Below are positions 1 through 7,790 of a stretch of 17,671 nt of DNA, piece after piece. Below the pieces are notes generated by a model. The model saw only the letters and a list, made by a program, of their open reading frames with translations, searched no databases and was not told the origin of the DNA. A program made the translations under genes and the position numbers. This stretch comes from Dactylonectria macrodidyma. Lineage: Eukaryota; Ascomycota; Sordariomycetes; Hypocreales; Nectriaceae. Each line of letters starts with the position of its first letter. Position 1 is the first letter of the stretch. The DNA lies in assembly GCA_020744425.1 (NCBI GenBank), contig JAGMUV010000069.1, positions 1 to 17,671 of the forward strand. Reading direction: 5' to 3'.

Positions 1-325
1 ATATATTATATATATATTATATTATTTATTAATTAAGGATTGTTATTATAAGTTAATAGTATTATAAGTAAATAGTTAAATTATAATATAAGAATTATAA
101 AGTAATAATAAAATTATAACTTAGAATTATAATAAGGTTAGAATATAATAAATATAAAGCTTTTATAAAGCTTTTATTATATAATGATTTTACTTTTTAA
201 TATTTAGCTTTTTTTTTAGCTTTTTATTTAGCTTTTTTATTTAGCTTTTCTATTTAGCTTTTTTATTTAGCTTTTTAATTACTTAATACATTTTAAAGAG
301 TTAATTAAAATAATAAAGCTTATTA
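1..325 (-). mobile_element. Type II element remnant: end of core C plus module A, truncated
   Basis: The sequence matches, in reverse complement, the junction of core C and module A seen in the fuller copies at 9401-10556 and 12556-13620. Landmarks are the TTATTAATTAAGGATTGTTATTATAAG region (C/A junction), the repeated AGAATTATAATAAGG motif near 120, the AAAGCTTTTATAAAGCTTTT hairpin remnant near 155 and the tandem TTTAGCTTTT block at 205-277. It stops abruptly near 325, where a forward module A begins, so a later insertion or rearrangement cut it. It is heavily AT-mutated and encodes nothing. The left part runs off the window. Confidence 0.7.
205..277. repeat. Tandem TTTAGCTTTTTTA-type minisatellite inside module A
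   Basis: About six units of a 12-13 base motif, TATTTAGCTTTT, follow one another. It is the reverse complement of the AGAAAAGCTAGAC unit that occurs three times at 6228-6266. Unit number varies between copies of module A: about six here, four near 13370-13415 and 15682-15735, two near 4359-4387. This is a variable-number block inside a transposable element. Confidence 0.8.
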
Positions 326-570
326 AAGTTATAGTTCTTAATAGTGCATATTTAAAAAGAGGCTAGAAGTTAAATAATTTTAAAAAAATATAACTAATAA
401 TAAATAATAATATAAAGGCTTAAAATATAAGCCTATAGTAATAATAATTCAAAATAACTAGAGTTTTTTATATTCAAATATAAGCCTTATTATTCTATTT
501 AACCTTTTAAAATATATTAAATAATTAAAAAAGCTAAATTAAAAAGCTAAATATTAAAAAATAAAATTAT
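326..570 (+). mobile_element. Module A fragment (5' half only)
   Basis: It begins with the family's start signature (AAAGTTATAGTTCTTAATAG) and runs through the conserved order: AGAGGCTAGA, ATATAACTAATA, AAGGCTTAAAA, ACTAGAGTTTT, AAGCCTTATTATTC and the GCTAAAT repeats. It breaks off at about 570, where another forward module A starts. In complete copies the sequence continues into AATAAAAGCCTT. Fragment junctions at 325/326 and 570/571 imply stacked insertions or recombination between copies. No coding potential. Confidence 0.75.
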
Positions 571-1303
571 TATTAAGGTTATAGTCCTTAGTAATACACA
601 CTTAGAAAGAGGCTAGAGGTTAAATAATAATAAAAAAAAAATAACTAATAGTAGTATAAAGGCCTAAAACCTAAGCCTAAATTAATAGTAACTCAGAATG
701 ACTAAAGTTTTTATTATATTAGAATATAAGCCTTACTATCCTAATTAACCCTTTAAAATGCATTAAGCAGTTAGAAAGCTAAATAGAAAAGCTAGATAGA
801 AAAGCTAGATATTAAAAAGCAAAATTATTATATAATAAAAGCCTTATAAAAGCTCTATATTCATTATATTCTAAGCTTATTATAATTCTAATTATATTCT
901 AATTTAATTATTACTTTATAAATCTTTATTATAATTTAACTACTTATAATATAACTAACTTATAATAACCCTCCTTAATTAATAAATAATATAATAATAT
1001 ATAGTATATTATATAATAGCCTAGTAAACCCTTATTAATACTAATATATAAGAATCATCTTATATATATATACTAATTAAAAGAATTAAAGAAGATTAAA
1101 GCCTATTTCTTAAGCTATAAAGAGCATATTATCTATTTAGTCTAAGACTTATAATAAAGGCTAAGTTTAGCTAATCTAATTATAAAAGGCTTATTTAATT
1201 AGTAATTTTTAATTATTATATCTTCTAAAAGAAATTTCTTATAAGCCTTATTAAATAAAGATATAATCTAATAGATTAAAATAAAGTAAGTCTTATTAAA
1301 AGA
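571..1303 (+). mobile_element. Type II element: modules A and C, cut by a polypurine tract
   Basis: Module A (about 571-965) is followed directly by core C (about 966-1303, starting near CCCTCCTTAATTAATAAATAA). This order and spacing also occur at 9401-10165 and, reversed, at 12870-13620. Core C ends at TCTTATTAAAAGAA, where relatives continue into core D (TTCGTTAAAAGAAATAAC). Here a purine tract takes its place. The expected D and E modules are missing or displaced; an E module appears only beyond the tract at about 2270-2440, and it is joined to a B-type core rather than D. Heavily AT-mutated. Confidence 0.75.
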
Positions 1304-2052
1304 AGGAGCGGAAAAGAAAGAAAGAAAGAAAGAAGAAGGAGGAAGAAGGCGGGGGAAGAAGGAAAGAGGAGGAAGGAGAAGAGAGAAGGGAGAGAAGGAT
1401 GAAGACGAACCGGAGGGAAGGAAGAGAGAGCGAAAGAAGGAAGGGAGGAGAAAGGAAGAGAAGGAGGGAAAGGAGGGAGGAAAGGAAGGGGCGGGGGGGG
1501 GAAGAGGAGAAGAGAAGGGAGAAGAGGCGAGAGAAACGAAGGGAACGAAGGAAGGAAGGCCGGGAGCGGAAGAGAACGGAAGGAGAGAAAGAGAGAAGGA
1601 GAGAAAAGAGAGGAAGAGAAAAAGAAAAGGCGAAAGAGCGGGGGGAAGAAGAAAGAAAGGAGGAGAAGAAAAAGCCGGAGAAAAGGGGAGGAGGGGGAAA
1701 CGGAGGAGAAGGGGAAGGGAGAGGGAGAGGAGAAGGGAAAGGGGGAGAAGGGGAAAGGAGAAGGGAAGGGAGGAAAAACGAAGGAGAAGAAAGAGGAGAA
1801 GAAGAGGAAGAGAAAAGAGGGGAGACGGGGAAGAACGGAAGGGGGAAGAAAGAGGAGACGGGGGGGGAGAGAGAAGGGAAAGAGGAAAGGGAAAAAAAAA
1901 GAGAAAAACGAGGAAGAAAGAAAAAAGTGAGAAGAAAAGAGAAGGGGAAAGAAAGGAAAACGAGGAAAACGGAAGAAGGCGGGAAGAAGAAGGAAGGGAG
2001 GTAAGAAGCGGGAAAAGGAAAAGAGCGGAAAAGGAGAGGTGGGGAAAAGGAA
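1298..2052 (+). repeat. Polypurine (G/A) tract 1, about 755 bp
   Basis: By eye the plus strand has only four T (1400, 1928, 2002, 2040) in 755 bases and about 29 C. Every C lies in CpG or CCG; none is followed by A or T. The tract starts abruptly at the end of core C and stops abruptly at AT-rich core B. The plus strand lacks T, so stop codons are almost impossible and a long open frame (1399-2004) arises by itself; its Arg/Glu/Lys/Gly-only translation is not a plausible protein. Near-mirror stretches and G-runs (for example 1685-1697, 1711-1725, 1735-1753) would favour triplex or G-quadruplex structure; that is inference from composition. Lacking CpA and nearly lacking TpG, it is a poor RIP target, which may explain why it stays GC-rich. 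Confidence 0.9.
1312..1334 (+). repeat. (GAAA)n microsatellite at the edge of tract 1
   Basis: Four to five consecutive GAAA units occur just inside the 5' edge of the purine tract, grading into GAA and GGA units. It may reflect the simple-repeat expansion from which the tract grew. Confidence 0.7.
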
Positions 2053-2053
2053 T

Positions 2054-2440
2054 ATAAAAAAAATTAAATTGAAAAATAAATAATACTTTAAAATAATTAA
2101 GAATAAAATAATATTTAAAATTTTTATAAAAAATAGTATTTTTTAAATTATTAATTAATATTAATAAAAAGTAAATAATATAAATTATAAATAATATAAT
2201 TATTATTAATATATAAAATAATTAATATATTAAAAACTAAGAGAATTCTATTAAAATAATTAAGAAATTAATAAAGAAAGTTAGTTTTTAATAGTTAAAA
2301 AAAGAAAGATAAGAGTCTATTTATAATTAAGTTAATTAATTAAGTTCTTTATTTAAAGTAAACTTAAGTAATATAAATATATAATATATAGAAATATAAT
2401 AGTGTAAAAATAAAAGTATGAATAGTGGTTTTAATAGTGA
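2054..2440 (+). mobile_element. Type I core B (3' part) plus module E
   Basis: From AAATTGAAAAATAAATAATACTTT the sequence follows core B of the intact copy from about 6748 onward, including the GTAAATAATATAAATTATAA landmark. It then runs through module E: AAGAGTCTATTTATA, TTAATTAATTAAG, AACTTAAGTAATATAAATATA, and the terminal AATAAAAGTATGAATAGTGGTTTTAATAGTG. The 5' part of core B is absent because the purine tract abuts it. No target duplication could be matched to the copy starting at 571, so the two may not have been one element. Confidence 0.65.
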
Positions 2441-2445
2441 ATAAT

Positions 2446-3294
2446 AGTCTTATACTTACTATTTTACTAATTCTAATTCTTTTAATAATTTAAAACTATA
2501 ATTAATTATTATAACTCTTAATAACTAAGGATTAGTATTAGTACTAAGTATATTTTTAAAAGGTCTAAGGATTTATTAAATTTATTTAAACTATTTAAAG
2601 AATAGCTCGCTTTTTAAGGAATTCTTCTAACTCTAATTCTTGTATACTAAGGCGTTTAGCTTTAGTAATAATATAAGTTACTATTCTTATTTTAATAAAA
2701 AAACAATAAAAAAACCTTAGAATAATTTATAAGAATTTTAAAAAAACCCTAATTATAGTATAAAGATAACTTCTATTAGTATAGAAATTATACTTTTTAA
2801 ACTCCTTATTTAATATCTTATATATGCCTATTTATAATATAATAAGAATAAGGCGTCATTTTAAAACTAAATTCTTTAATAGGTAAAATAAGAATTAGTG
2901 TATTCATAGTAAAAATAGGAATCTAAAAGCCTTTAGTAAAGCAGGTTTAGTCAGGTTACTTATTATTAACTTAAGGATATTATAAGATTTTATAAAATAC
3001 TTTAAAATTCAATTAGTTATTTATTAATATATTAAAATATTTAAAAAAGTATATTAAAAAAGTATTAATAAATATATAAAACAGTTTTAAAAATAGCTAT
3101 AAGAATATAACTAATAAGAGGGGGAATATTATATTATAGCCTAAGTTAAGGCTAAGCAGTTACTATTAGTAAACCTATAATATACTCACTTTTTTAAATA
3201 ATACTAGACTCTAAACTTACTTTATATTAATAAGTTAAAATATCTAGCTTACTTATTTAAAATAAGCTATAAGACTAAGCGACTTATACTTTAT
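2446..3294. other. Unassigned decayed AT-rich stretch
   Basis: No copy of the element families defined elsewhere in the window is recognisable here. The stretch is AT-rich but keeps scattered C/G (GCGTTTAGC at 2653, AAGGCGTCATTTT near 2850, AGCAGGTTTAGTCAGG near 2940). On the minus strand a 43-codon open stretch (about 2598-2726) reads as a Lys/Glu/Leu-rich peptide that ends at a TAA. No motif is recognisable. This could be the remnant of a different, single-copy transposon or gene; I cannot tell which. Confidence 0.4.
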
Positions 3295-3783
3295 AAGAAA
3301 AAGAGACGGTAGGGGACGGAAGAAGCGGGAAGAGAAGAGGAAGAGAAAGAAAAGAGGAAAGGGAGAGAGGAGACGAGAGAGACGGGCGGGAGAAAGAGAG
3401 CCGGAAAGAAGAAAAGAGGCGGAGGAAGAAGGAGCGGGAAAAGAAAAGGAGAAAAGAGAAAGGAAAGGAGGACGGGAAGACGGGGGGGGAAGAGAGAAAC
3501 GAAGAGAGAGAAGGGCGGGACGAGGAAAACGACGAGGCAGACGGGGAGGGGGAGAGGAGGAGAGGCCGGAGGACGAGAGGGGAGAGAAGGAGAGAGGGAC
3601 AGGAGGGAAAGGAGGAGAAAAGAAAAGACGAAGGAAGGAAGGAAGGAAGCGAAGGAGAAAGGACGCGGAGGCGGGCGCGGGAAAACGGAAAACCGCCGGG
3701 GAGGAGAGCCGGGGAGCGGAAGGCGGGGGAGAGAGGAAGAAGAAGGAGAGGACGGAGAAGAGGAGGAGCGACGTCGGGAAAGA
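3295..3783 (+). repeat. Polypurine (G/A) tract 2, about 489 bp
   Basis: The plus strand has only two T (3310 and 3774). The C residues are almost all in CpG or CCG, with CpA seen only at 3538 and 3600. Like tract 1 it is purine-rich on the plus strand and has abrupt edges. Its right edge meets the reverse-oriented core B at 3784. It is more CpG-rich than tract 1 near its right end (3661-3729). No function is evident. The same composition bias, orientation and contact with core B suggest a common origin for the two tracts. Confidence 0.9.
3631..3649 (+). repeat. (AAGG)n microsatellite in tract 2
   Basis: Nearly five consecutive AAGG units, with no interruption, lie inside the second purine tract. 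Confidence 0.8.
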
Positions 3784-3859
3784 TAATAATAACTTAAAAA
3801 ATACTATTTTTTTAAAAATATTAATAATAACTTAAAAAATACTATTTTTTTAAAAATAT
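3784..3859. repeat. Perfect 38-bp tandem duplication at tract 2 / core B junction
   Basis: Bases 3784-3821 and 3822-3859 are identical by eye, each starting TAATAATAACTTAAAAAA and ending TTTTTTTAAAAATAT. Other copies of core B have this segment once. The perfect match, in a region where other repeats have diverged, shows that the duplication is recent or was made after the point mutations. It lies exactly at the breakpoint with the purine tract, so it may record the event that joined them. Confidence 0.9.
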
Positions 3860-4595
3860 TTGAATTATTAGTTTTATTATTAATTATCTTAAGAAGTATT
3901 ATTTATTTTTAATTTAACTTTTAAATTATTAATTACTTTTAAAAAGATATAGTCTTAAGAATACTTTTATTTTAAAGATTATTAAAATAACTTACTTATT
4001 ATTAAAGAGTTATTAAGTTCTTAATAATTCTAATTTCTTTAAGCTTATAATTTATTATTATAGTTTTTAGCTTATTAAAGGTTTTTATATCTTTATTAAG
4101 CTTAGTATTTAAATTATATATAAAACCGAGTATAATAACTATTAAAACTTAAGTTATTAAGAGTATAAAGTATCTTATATTAGCTATTTATTATAGTATT
4201 TATTTTAGTTTTTAATAAATTAAATTATAATATAATTAGAATTATAAAGAGTTAAATTATAATATGAGTATAAGTTAGAATTATAATAAGCTTAGAATGC
4301 GATAAAGTAATATAGAGCCTTTATAGAGCTTTTATTATATAATGATTTTGCCTTTTAATATCTAGCTTTTCTATCTAGCTTTTCTAGTAATGCATTTTAA
4401 AGGGTTAAATAGAATAGTAAGGCTTATATCTTAATGCAGTAAAAACTCTAGTTATTCTGAGTTACTATTGCTTTAGGCTTGGGTTTAAGCTCTTATACTA
4501 TTATTTACTATTAGTTGTATTTTTTAACTGTTTAACTTCTAGCCTCTCTCTGAGTATGTACTACTAAAGACTATAACCTTAATATATAATTTCTT
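3784..4595 (-). mobile_element. Type I element lacking module E
   Basis: In reverse complement, module A occupies about 4200-4595 and core B about 3784-4200. Landmarks shared with the complete copy at 14897-15937 include AAAGAGTTATTAAGT, AGCTTAGTATTTAAATTATATATAAAA, GAGTATAATAACTATTAAAAC, TCTAGCTTTTCTATCTAGC, GCATTTTAAAGGGTTAA and the terminal ACTATAACCTTAAT. Module E should lie to the left, but purine tract 2 is there instead. It serves as an empty-site relative for the insert at 5707-5877, because it keeps the uninterrupted TATTTAAATTATATA sequence near 4107-4122. Confidence 0.75.
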
Positions 4596-4692
4596 ACTAA
4601 AGATATTTTAATATTATATAAAAGTGCTTTATTAAGTAATAATATTCTTATAATAGCTTTATTATTATTATTATAAAATACCTTTACTTTCT

Positions 4693-5107
4693 TATTATTA
4701 AAGTTATAATTCTTAATAATGCATACTTAAAGAGAGACTAGAGATTAAATAATTTAAAAAAATATAACTAATAGTAAATAATAGTATAAAGGCTTAAAAC
4801 CTAAGCTTAAATTAATAGTAATTTAAAATAACTAGAGTTTTTATTATATTAAAGTATAAGCCTTACTATTTTATTTAACTCTTTAAGATATATTAAGTAG
4901 CTAGAAAAGCTAAATAGAAAAGCTATATATTAAAAGCAAAATCATTATATAATAAAAGCCTTATAAGAGTTTATTATATTCTAAGCTTATTATAATTCTA
5001 AGTTATAATTTAACTCTTTTAATTTTAATTATATTATAATTTAACTATTAAAGACTAATTTATTAAAAATTAAAAATATTTTTAAATTACCTTTTTTATA
5101 ATTTAAT
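4693..5107 (+). mobile_element. Module A alone (forward)
   Basis: It starts with AAAGTTATAATTCTTAATAATGC and follows module A throughout, including AGAGAGACTAGAGATTAA, AAGGCTTAAAACCTAAGC, GCTAGAAAAGCTAAATAG, AATAAAAGCCTTATAAGAG and the TAATTTAACTATTAAAGACTAA end region. Near 5107 it stops, and a reverse-oriented module E begins with no core between them. All diagnostic differences from the lightly mutated copy at 6020 are of the C-to-T / G-to-A type. Confidence 0.7.
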
Positions 5108-5706
5108 TAACTTATAATAAATACTATTACTATTAAAATCGCTATTTAGACTTTTATTTTTACACTACTATATTCCTTATTATTACATTTCTATATTATA
5201 TATTTAAATTACTTAAGTTATTATAAATTAAAAGACTTAATTAATTAGTTAACTTAGTTATAAATAGACTCTTATTTTTCTTCTTTTAATTATTAAAAAC
5301 TTATTAATAAAACCTCTATTATTATATCCTTTTATCTTAATCCTTTTATATATTAATAATAGCTATATTATTTATAATTTATATTATTTACTTTTTATTA
5401 ATATTAATTAATAATTTAAAGAAAATTACTTTTTTTTAAAATATTTTAATTATTAGTTTTATTATTAATTATTTTAAAAATATTATCTATTTTTAATCTA
5501 ATTTTTAAATTATTAATTACTTTTAAAAAAGTATATTTTTAAAAATACTTTAGTTTTAAGATTATTAAAGTAATTTATTTATTATTAAAAAGTTATTAAA
5601 TTTTAATAATTCTAATTTTTTTAAAATTATAATTTATTATTATAGTTTTTAATTTATTAATAGTTTTTATATTTTTATTAAATGTATTATATTAATAGAT
5701 TTAAAT

Positions 5707-5877
5707 TGTTATAGGCTGGGGCCTGGGTGTATATTCTGCTATATCTCACCGCCTCTGTAGCTATCTAGGGCCGGGCCCGCATCGGGCCTACGAAGGAGGA
5801 TCCTTCCTCCTCAGCTTTTCATAGATCAATACACGGCTAGTCCCTCAGCGCACCTACTTACAGGCCAGCCCCTTATA
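5707..5877. mobile_element. Solo-LTR-like insert, 171 bp, in a decayed repeat
   Basis: The segment begins TGTTATAGGCTGGGG and ends CCAGCCCCTTATA. It is flanked by identical TAAAT at 5702-5706 and 5878-5882, as expected of the 5-bp target duplication left by an LTR retrotransposon. Its base composition is balanced (GGGCCGGGCCC near 5768-5778, many intact CA and TG), unlike the surrounding AT-rich DNA. The 3' end reads TA where CA is usual for LTRs; a single CpA-to-TpA change would explain this. The termini also form an imperfect inverted repeat (TATAGGCTGGGGCC versus GGCCAGCCCCTTATA), so a small inverted-repeat transposon is the main alternative. No coding sequence, primer-binding site or partner LTR is visible. 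Confidence 0.55.
5774..5811. other. Two adjacent short hairpins inside the LTR-like insert
   Basis: GGCCC (5774-5778) pairs with GGGCC (5784-5788) around a GCATC loop. AGGAGGA (5794-5800) pairs with TCCTCCT (5805-5811) around a TCCT loop. Both stems are perfect. They could be structure in the R or U5 region of an LTR transcript; that role is inference. Confidence 0.5.
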
Positions 5878-6227
5878 TAAATACTATAAATATAATTAAA
5901 TATAATAACTTATTATTAAATTTTAATATATTTTCTTTTTTAAAAATATTAATATATTTTATAAAAATATTTATATAATTATACTTAGAGCTATTAATAA
6001 TATATTTAAAGATCTTTATTTTTTTTAAAGTTATAATCCTTAGTAGCGCATACTTAGAGAGAGGCCAGAGGTTTAAACAGTTAAAAAAAAATATAACTAA
6101 TAGTAAATAATAGTATAAGGGCCTAAAACCCAAGCCTAAGGCAATAGTAACTCAGAATGACTAGAGTTTCTACTGCATCAGGGTGCAAAGCCTTGCTATC
6201 CTATTCAACCCTTTGAGATGCGTCACT

Positions 6228-6266
6228 AGAAAAGCTAGACAGAAAAGCTAGACAGAAAAGCTAGAT
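6228..6266 (+). repeat. Three tandem AGAAAAGCTAGAC units
   Basis: Units at 6228-6240, 6241-6253 and 6254-6266; the third ends in T instead of C. This is the least mutated version of the minisatellite found inside every module A copy. Confidence 0.9.
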
Positions 6267-6295
6267 GTCAGAAGGTAAAATCGTCATGCGATAAA

Positions 6296-6310
6296 AGCCC
6301 CGTGAGGGCT
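6296..6310. other. Conserved hairpin in module A
   Basis: AGCCC pairs with GGGCT around a CGTGA loop. The equivalent in the copy at 9401 is a 7-bp stem (AAAGCCC at 9663-9669, GGGCTTT at 9675-9681). In the copy at 16878 it is an 8-bp stem (AAAGCCTT at 17148-17155, AAGGCTTT at 17159-17166). The inverted repeat stays self-complementary even where the sequence has been AT-mutated. Confidence 0.6.
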
Positions 6311-7123
6311 CTGCATCACTTCGTCGCATTCTAAGCTCATCGCAATTCCAAGTCGCAATTCAACTCTTTACAATTCCAGTCACATCGCAATTCAACTCAT
6401 CAGAGACCAACTTGCAGAAGGAGTGGAAGCTACGTACTCACCTCTTCGCGATCCAACCGACCCACAACGAACATTACAATAAACGTCTAGCGCAACACAC
6501 TCCACATTCCTAGCAACTCAGGTTTCAGCAGCACTATACTCTTTCTATATATAATCTAAATACTCAGCTTAATATAGAATATAAAAACCCTTAATAAGCT
6601 AAAGGCTATAGTAATAGATTATATGTCTTAAGAAACTAGAACTATTAAGACTTAATTAACTCTTTAATAATAAGTAAGTATTTTAATAATCTTTAAAACT
6701 AAAGTATTCTTAAGACTATACCTTTTTAAAATAATTAATAATTTAAAAACTAAATTAAAAATAAATAATACTTTTTAAAATAACTAATACGTAAAGTTAA
6801 TAATTAAATACTTTTTTAAAGAAATAGTATTCTTTAGTTATTAACTAATATTAATAAAGAGTAAATAATATAAGTTATAAGTAATATAATTATATTAAAT
6901 ATAAAAAGACTAATATAGAAAAGATATAATAAAAGGAGGTTTTATTAATATAAAGAAAGAAAGGATAGAGTTTATTATAAGTAGATTAATTAATAATTAA
7001 GTCCTTTATTTTATAATAACTTAAGTAATATAAATATATATTATATAAAAATATATAATAAGAAATATAATAATATAAAAATAAAAGTCTAAATAGCGGT
7101 TTTAATAGTATTAAGATCTTTAT

Positions 7124-7790
7124 ATTATTTATAAGCTTATAATTTTTAATATATTCTTTATAAATAAACTCTTAAAACTTATAATACTATTAAATTATAC
7201 TTCTTAATAAAGACTATAATAATAACTTATTTAAAGTAATTATAAACTATTATTTTACTTTAAATAAATCTAAACTCTATATTTATATTAATTATAATAA
7301 TAAATTTATTAATATTTTTAACTCTTTTTTCTTTATTAGAATATTTTTATACTTTTTCTTTAGAATTAATAATTTAAAGATATTAAAAATAAGTTAATTA
7401 ATTTTTTATAATTCCTAATTTTTAACCTTTATTTTTATAAAATAGATATATTATAATTTCTTTATAAATATAAATACTATTATTAATTTAATTTCTTTTA
7501 TAATTTCTTTTTATAAACTTAAGCTAAGATTATTTAAAAGCATATAATAATTAGGTTTTTTAATATTAAGTATGTATTTTAATATATAAATATATTTTTA
7601 TAATTATAATAGTAATATATTAAGTATTAAAAAGAATTCCTTTAATTAAATTTAAAAGATTATTATTTATATATATATTTAGAAAATTATAAGTTATTAA
7701 AATAAGGTTAAAATAATTAAAAGTTAGATAATTTTATTATTAAGAATTACTTTTAAAGCCTTTTTATATTTAGATTTTATTAGCCTTTTT
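7124..7790. other. Unassigned AT-rich stretch
   Basis: I find no module of the element families and no coding signal. It is T-rich on the plus strand in its first half, with runs such as TTTTTAACTCTTTTTTCTTTATT near 7315. It could be the mutated continuation of the reverse element interrupted at 6018, but I could not align it. Confidence 0.4.

Larger units (their letters stand above)
5108..6018 (-). mobile_element. Type I element (modules E and B), split by an LTR-like insert
   Basis: Reverse module E (from TACTATTAAAATCGCTATTTAG at about 5108) is followed by core B to 5706. Core B resumes after the insert at 5878 and fades near 6018, where the forward copy at 6020 starts. Module A is not recognisable. 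Joining 5706 to 5883 restores an alignment with the uninterrupted core B copies near 4107-4122 and 15449-15464 (AGATTTAAAT, then TATAATAACT). The copy was heavily AT-mutated before the insert arrived, because the insert itself is barely mutated. Confidence 0.7.
6020..7112 (+). mobile_element. Complete type I element (A-B-E) with 11-bp target duplication
   Basis: This is the best-preserved type I copy. Module A is about 6020-6545, core B about 6546-6890 and module E about 6891-7112. It is flanked by AAGATCTTTAT at 6009-6019 and 7113-7123. Module A from about 6140 to 6540 is only lightly mutated and GC-balanced, whereas core B and E are strongly AT-mutated; the change near 6540 is sharp. No open frame of note exists: a minus-strand frame crossing 5873-6133 is a chance product. 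Only very weak terminal inverted similarity is seen (TTAA near both ends). The 10-12 bp duplications of this family fit a Mutator-like non-autonomous transposon or a target-primed retroelement; I cannot decide between them. Confidence 0.8.

Noticed and set aside
205..277. Possible CRISPR-like array
   Set aside because: Units of 12-13 bp are directly tandem with no spacers, and the same block varies in number in all module A copies: a minisatellite inside a transposon.
1399..2004. 201-codon open frame on the plus strand
   Set aside because: It lies wholly in the polypurine tract. Stop codons need T, which is nearly absent, so every plus-strand frame is open. The product would be almost only Arg, Glu, Lys and Gly, with no domain.
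571..2440. One single type II element interrupted by the purine tract
   Set aside because: Left of the tract is core C and right of it is core B, which belong to different element types. No matching target duplication was found around 571 and 2440.
5873..6133. 86-codon open frame on the minus strand
   Set aside because: It crosses the boundary between an LTR-like insert edge, decayed core B and the reverse of module A. The Ile/Tyr/Phe/Asn/Lys-rich composition is what AT-rich noise gives. Other copies of the same module have no such frame.
6020..6545. Module A as an LTR
   Set aside because: Module A is not repeated in direct orientation at the other end of the complete copies, and the target duplications are 10-12 bp rather than 4-6.
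6020..7112. Long terminal inverted repeats for the A/E family
   Set aside because: Only a few bases (TTAA-type) match between the outer end of A and the reverse complement of E; not distinguishable from AT-rich chance.
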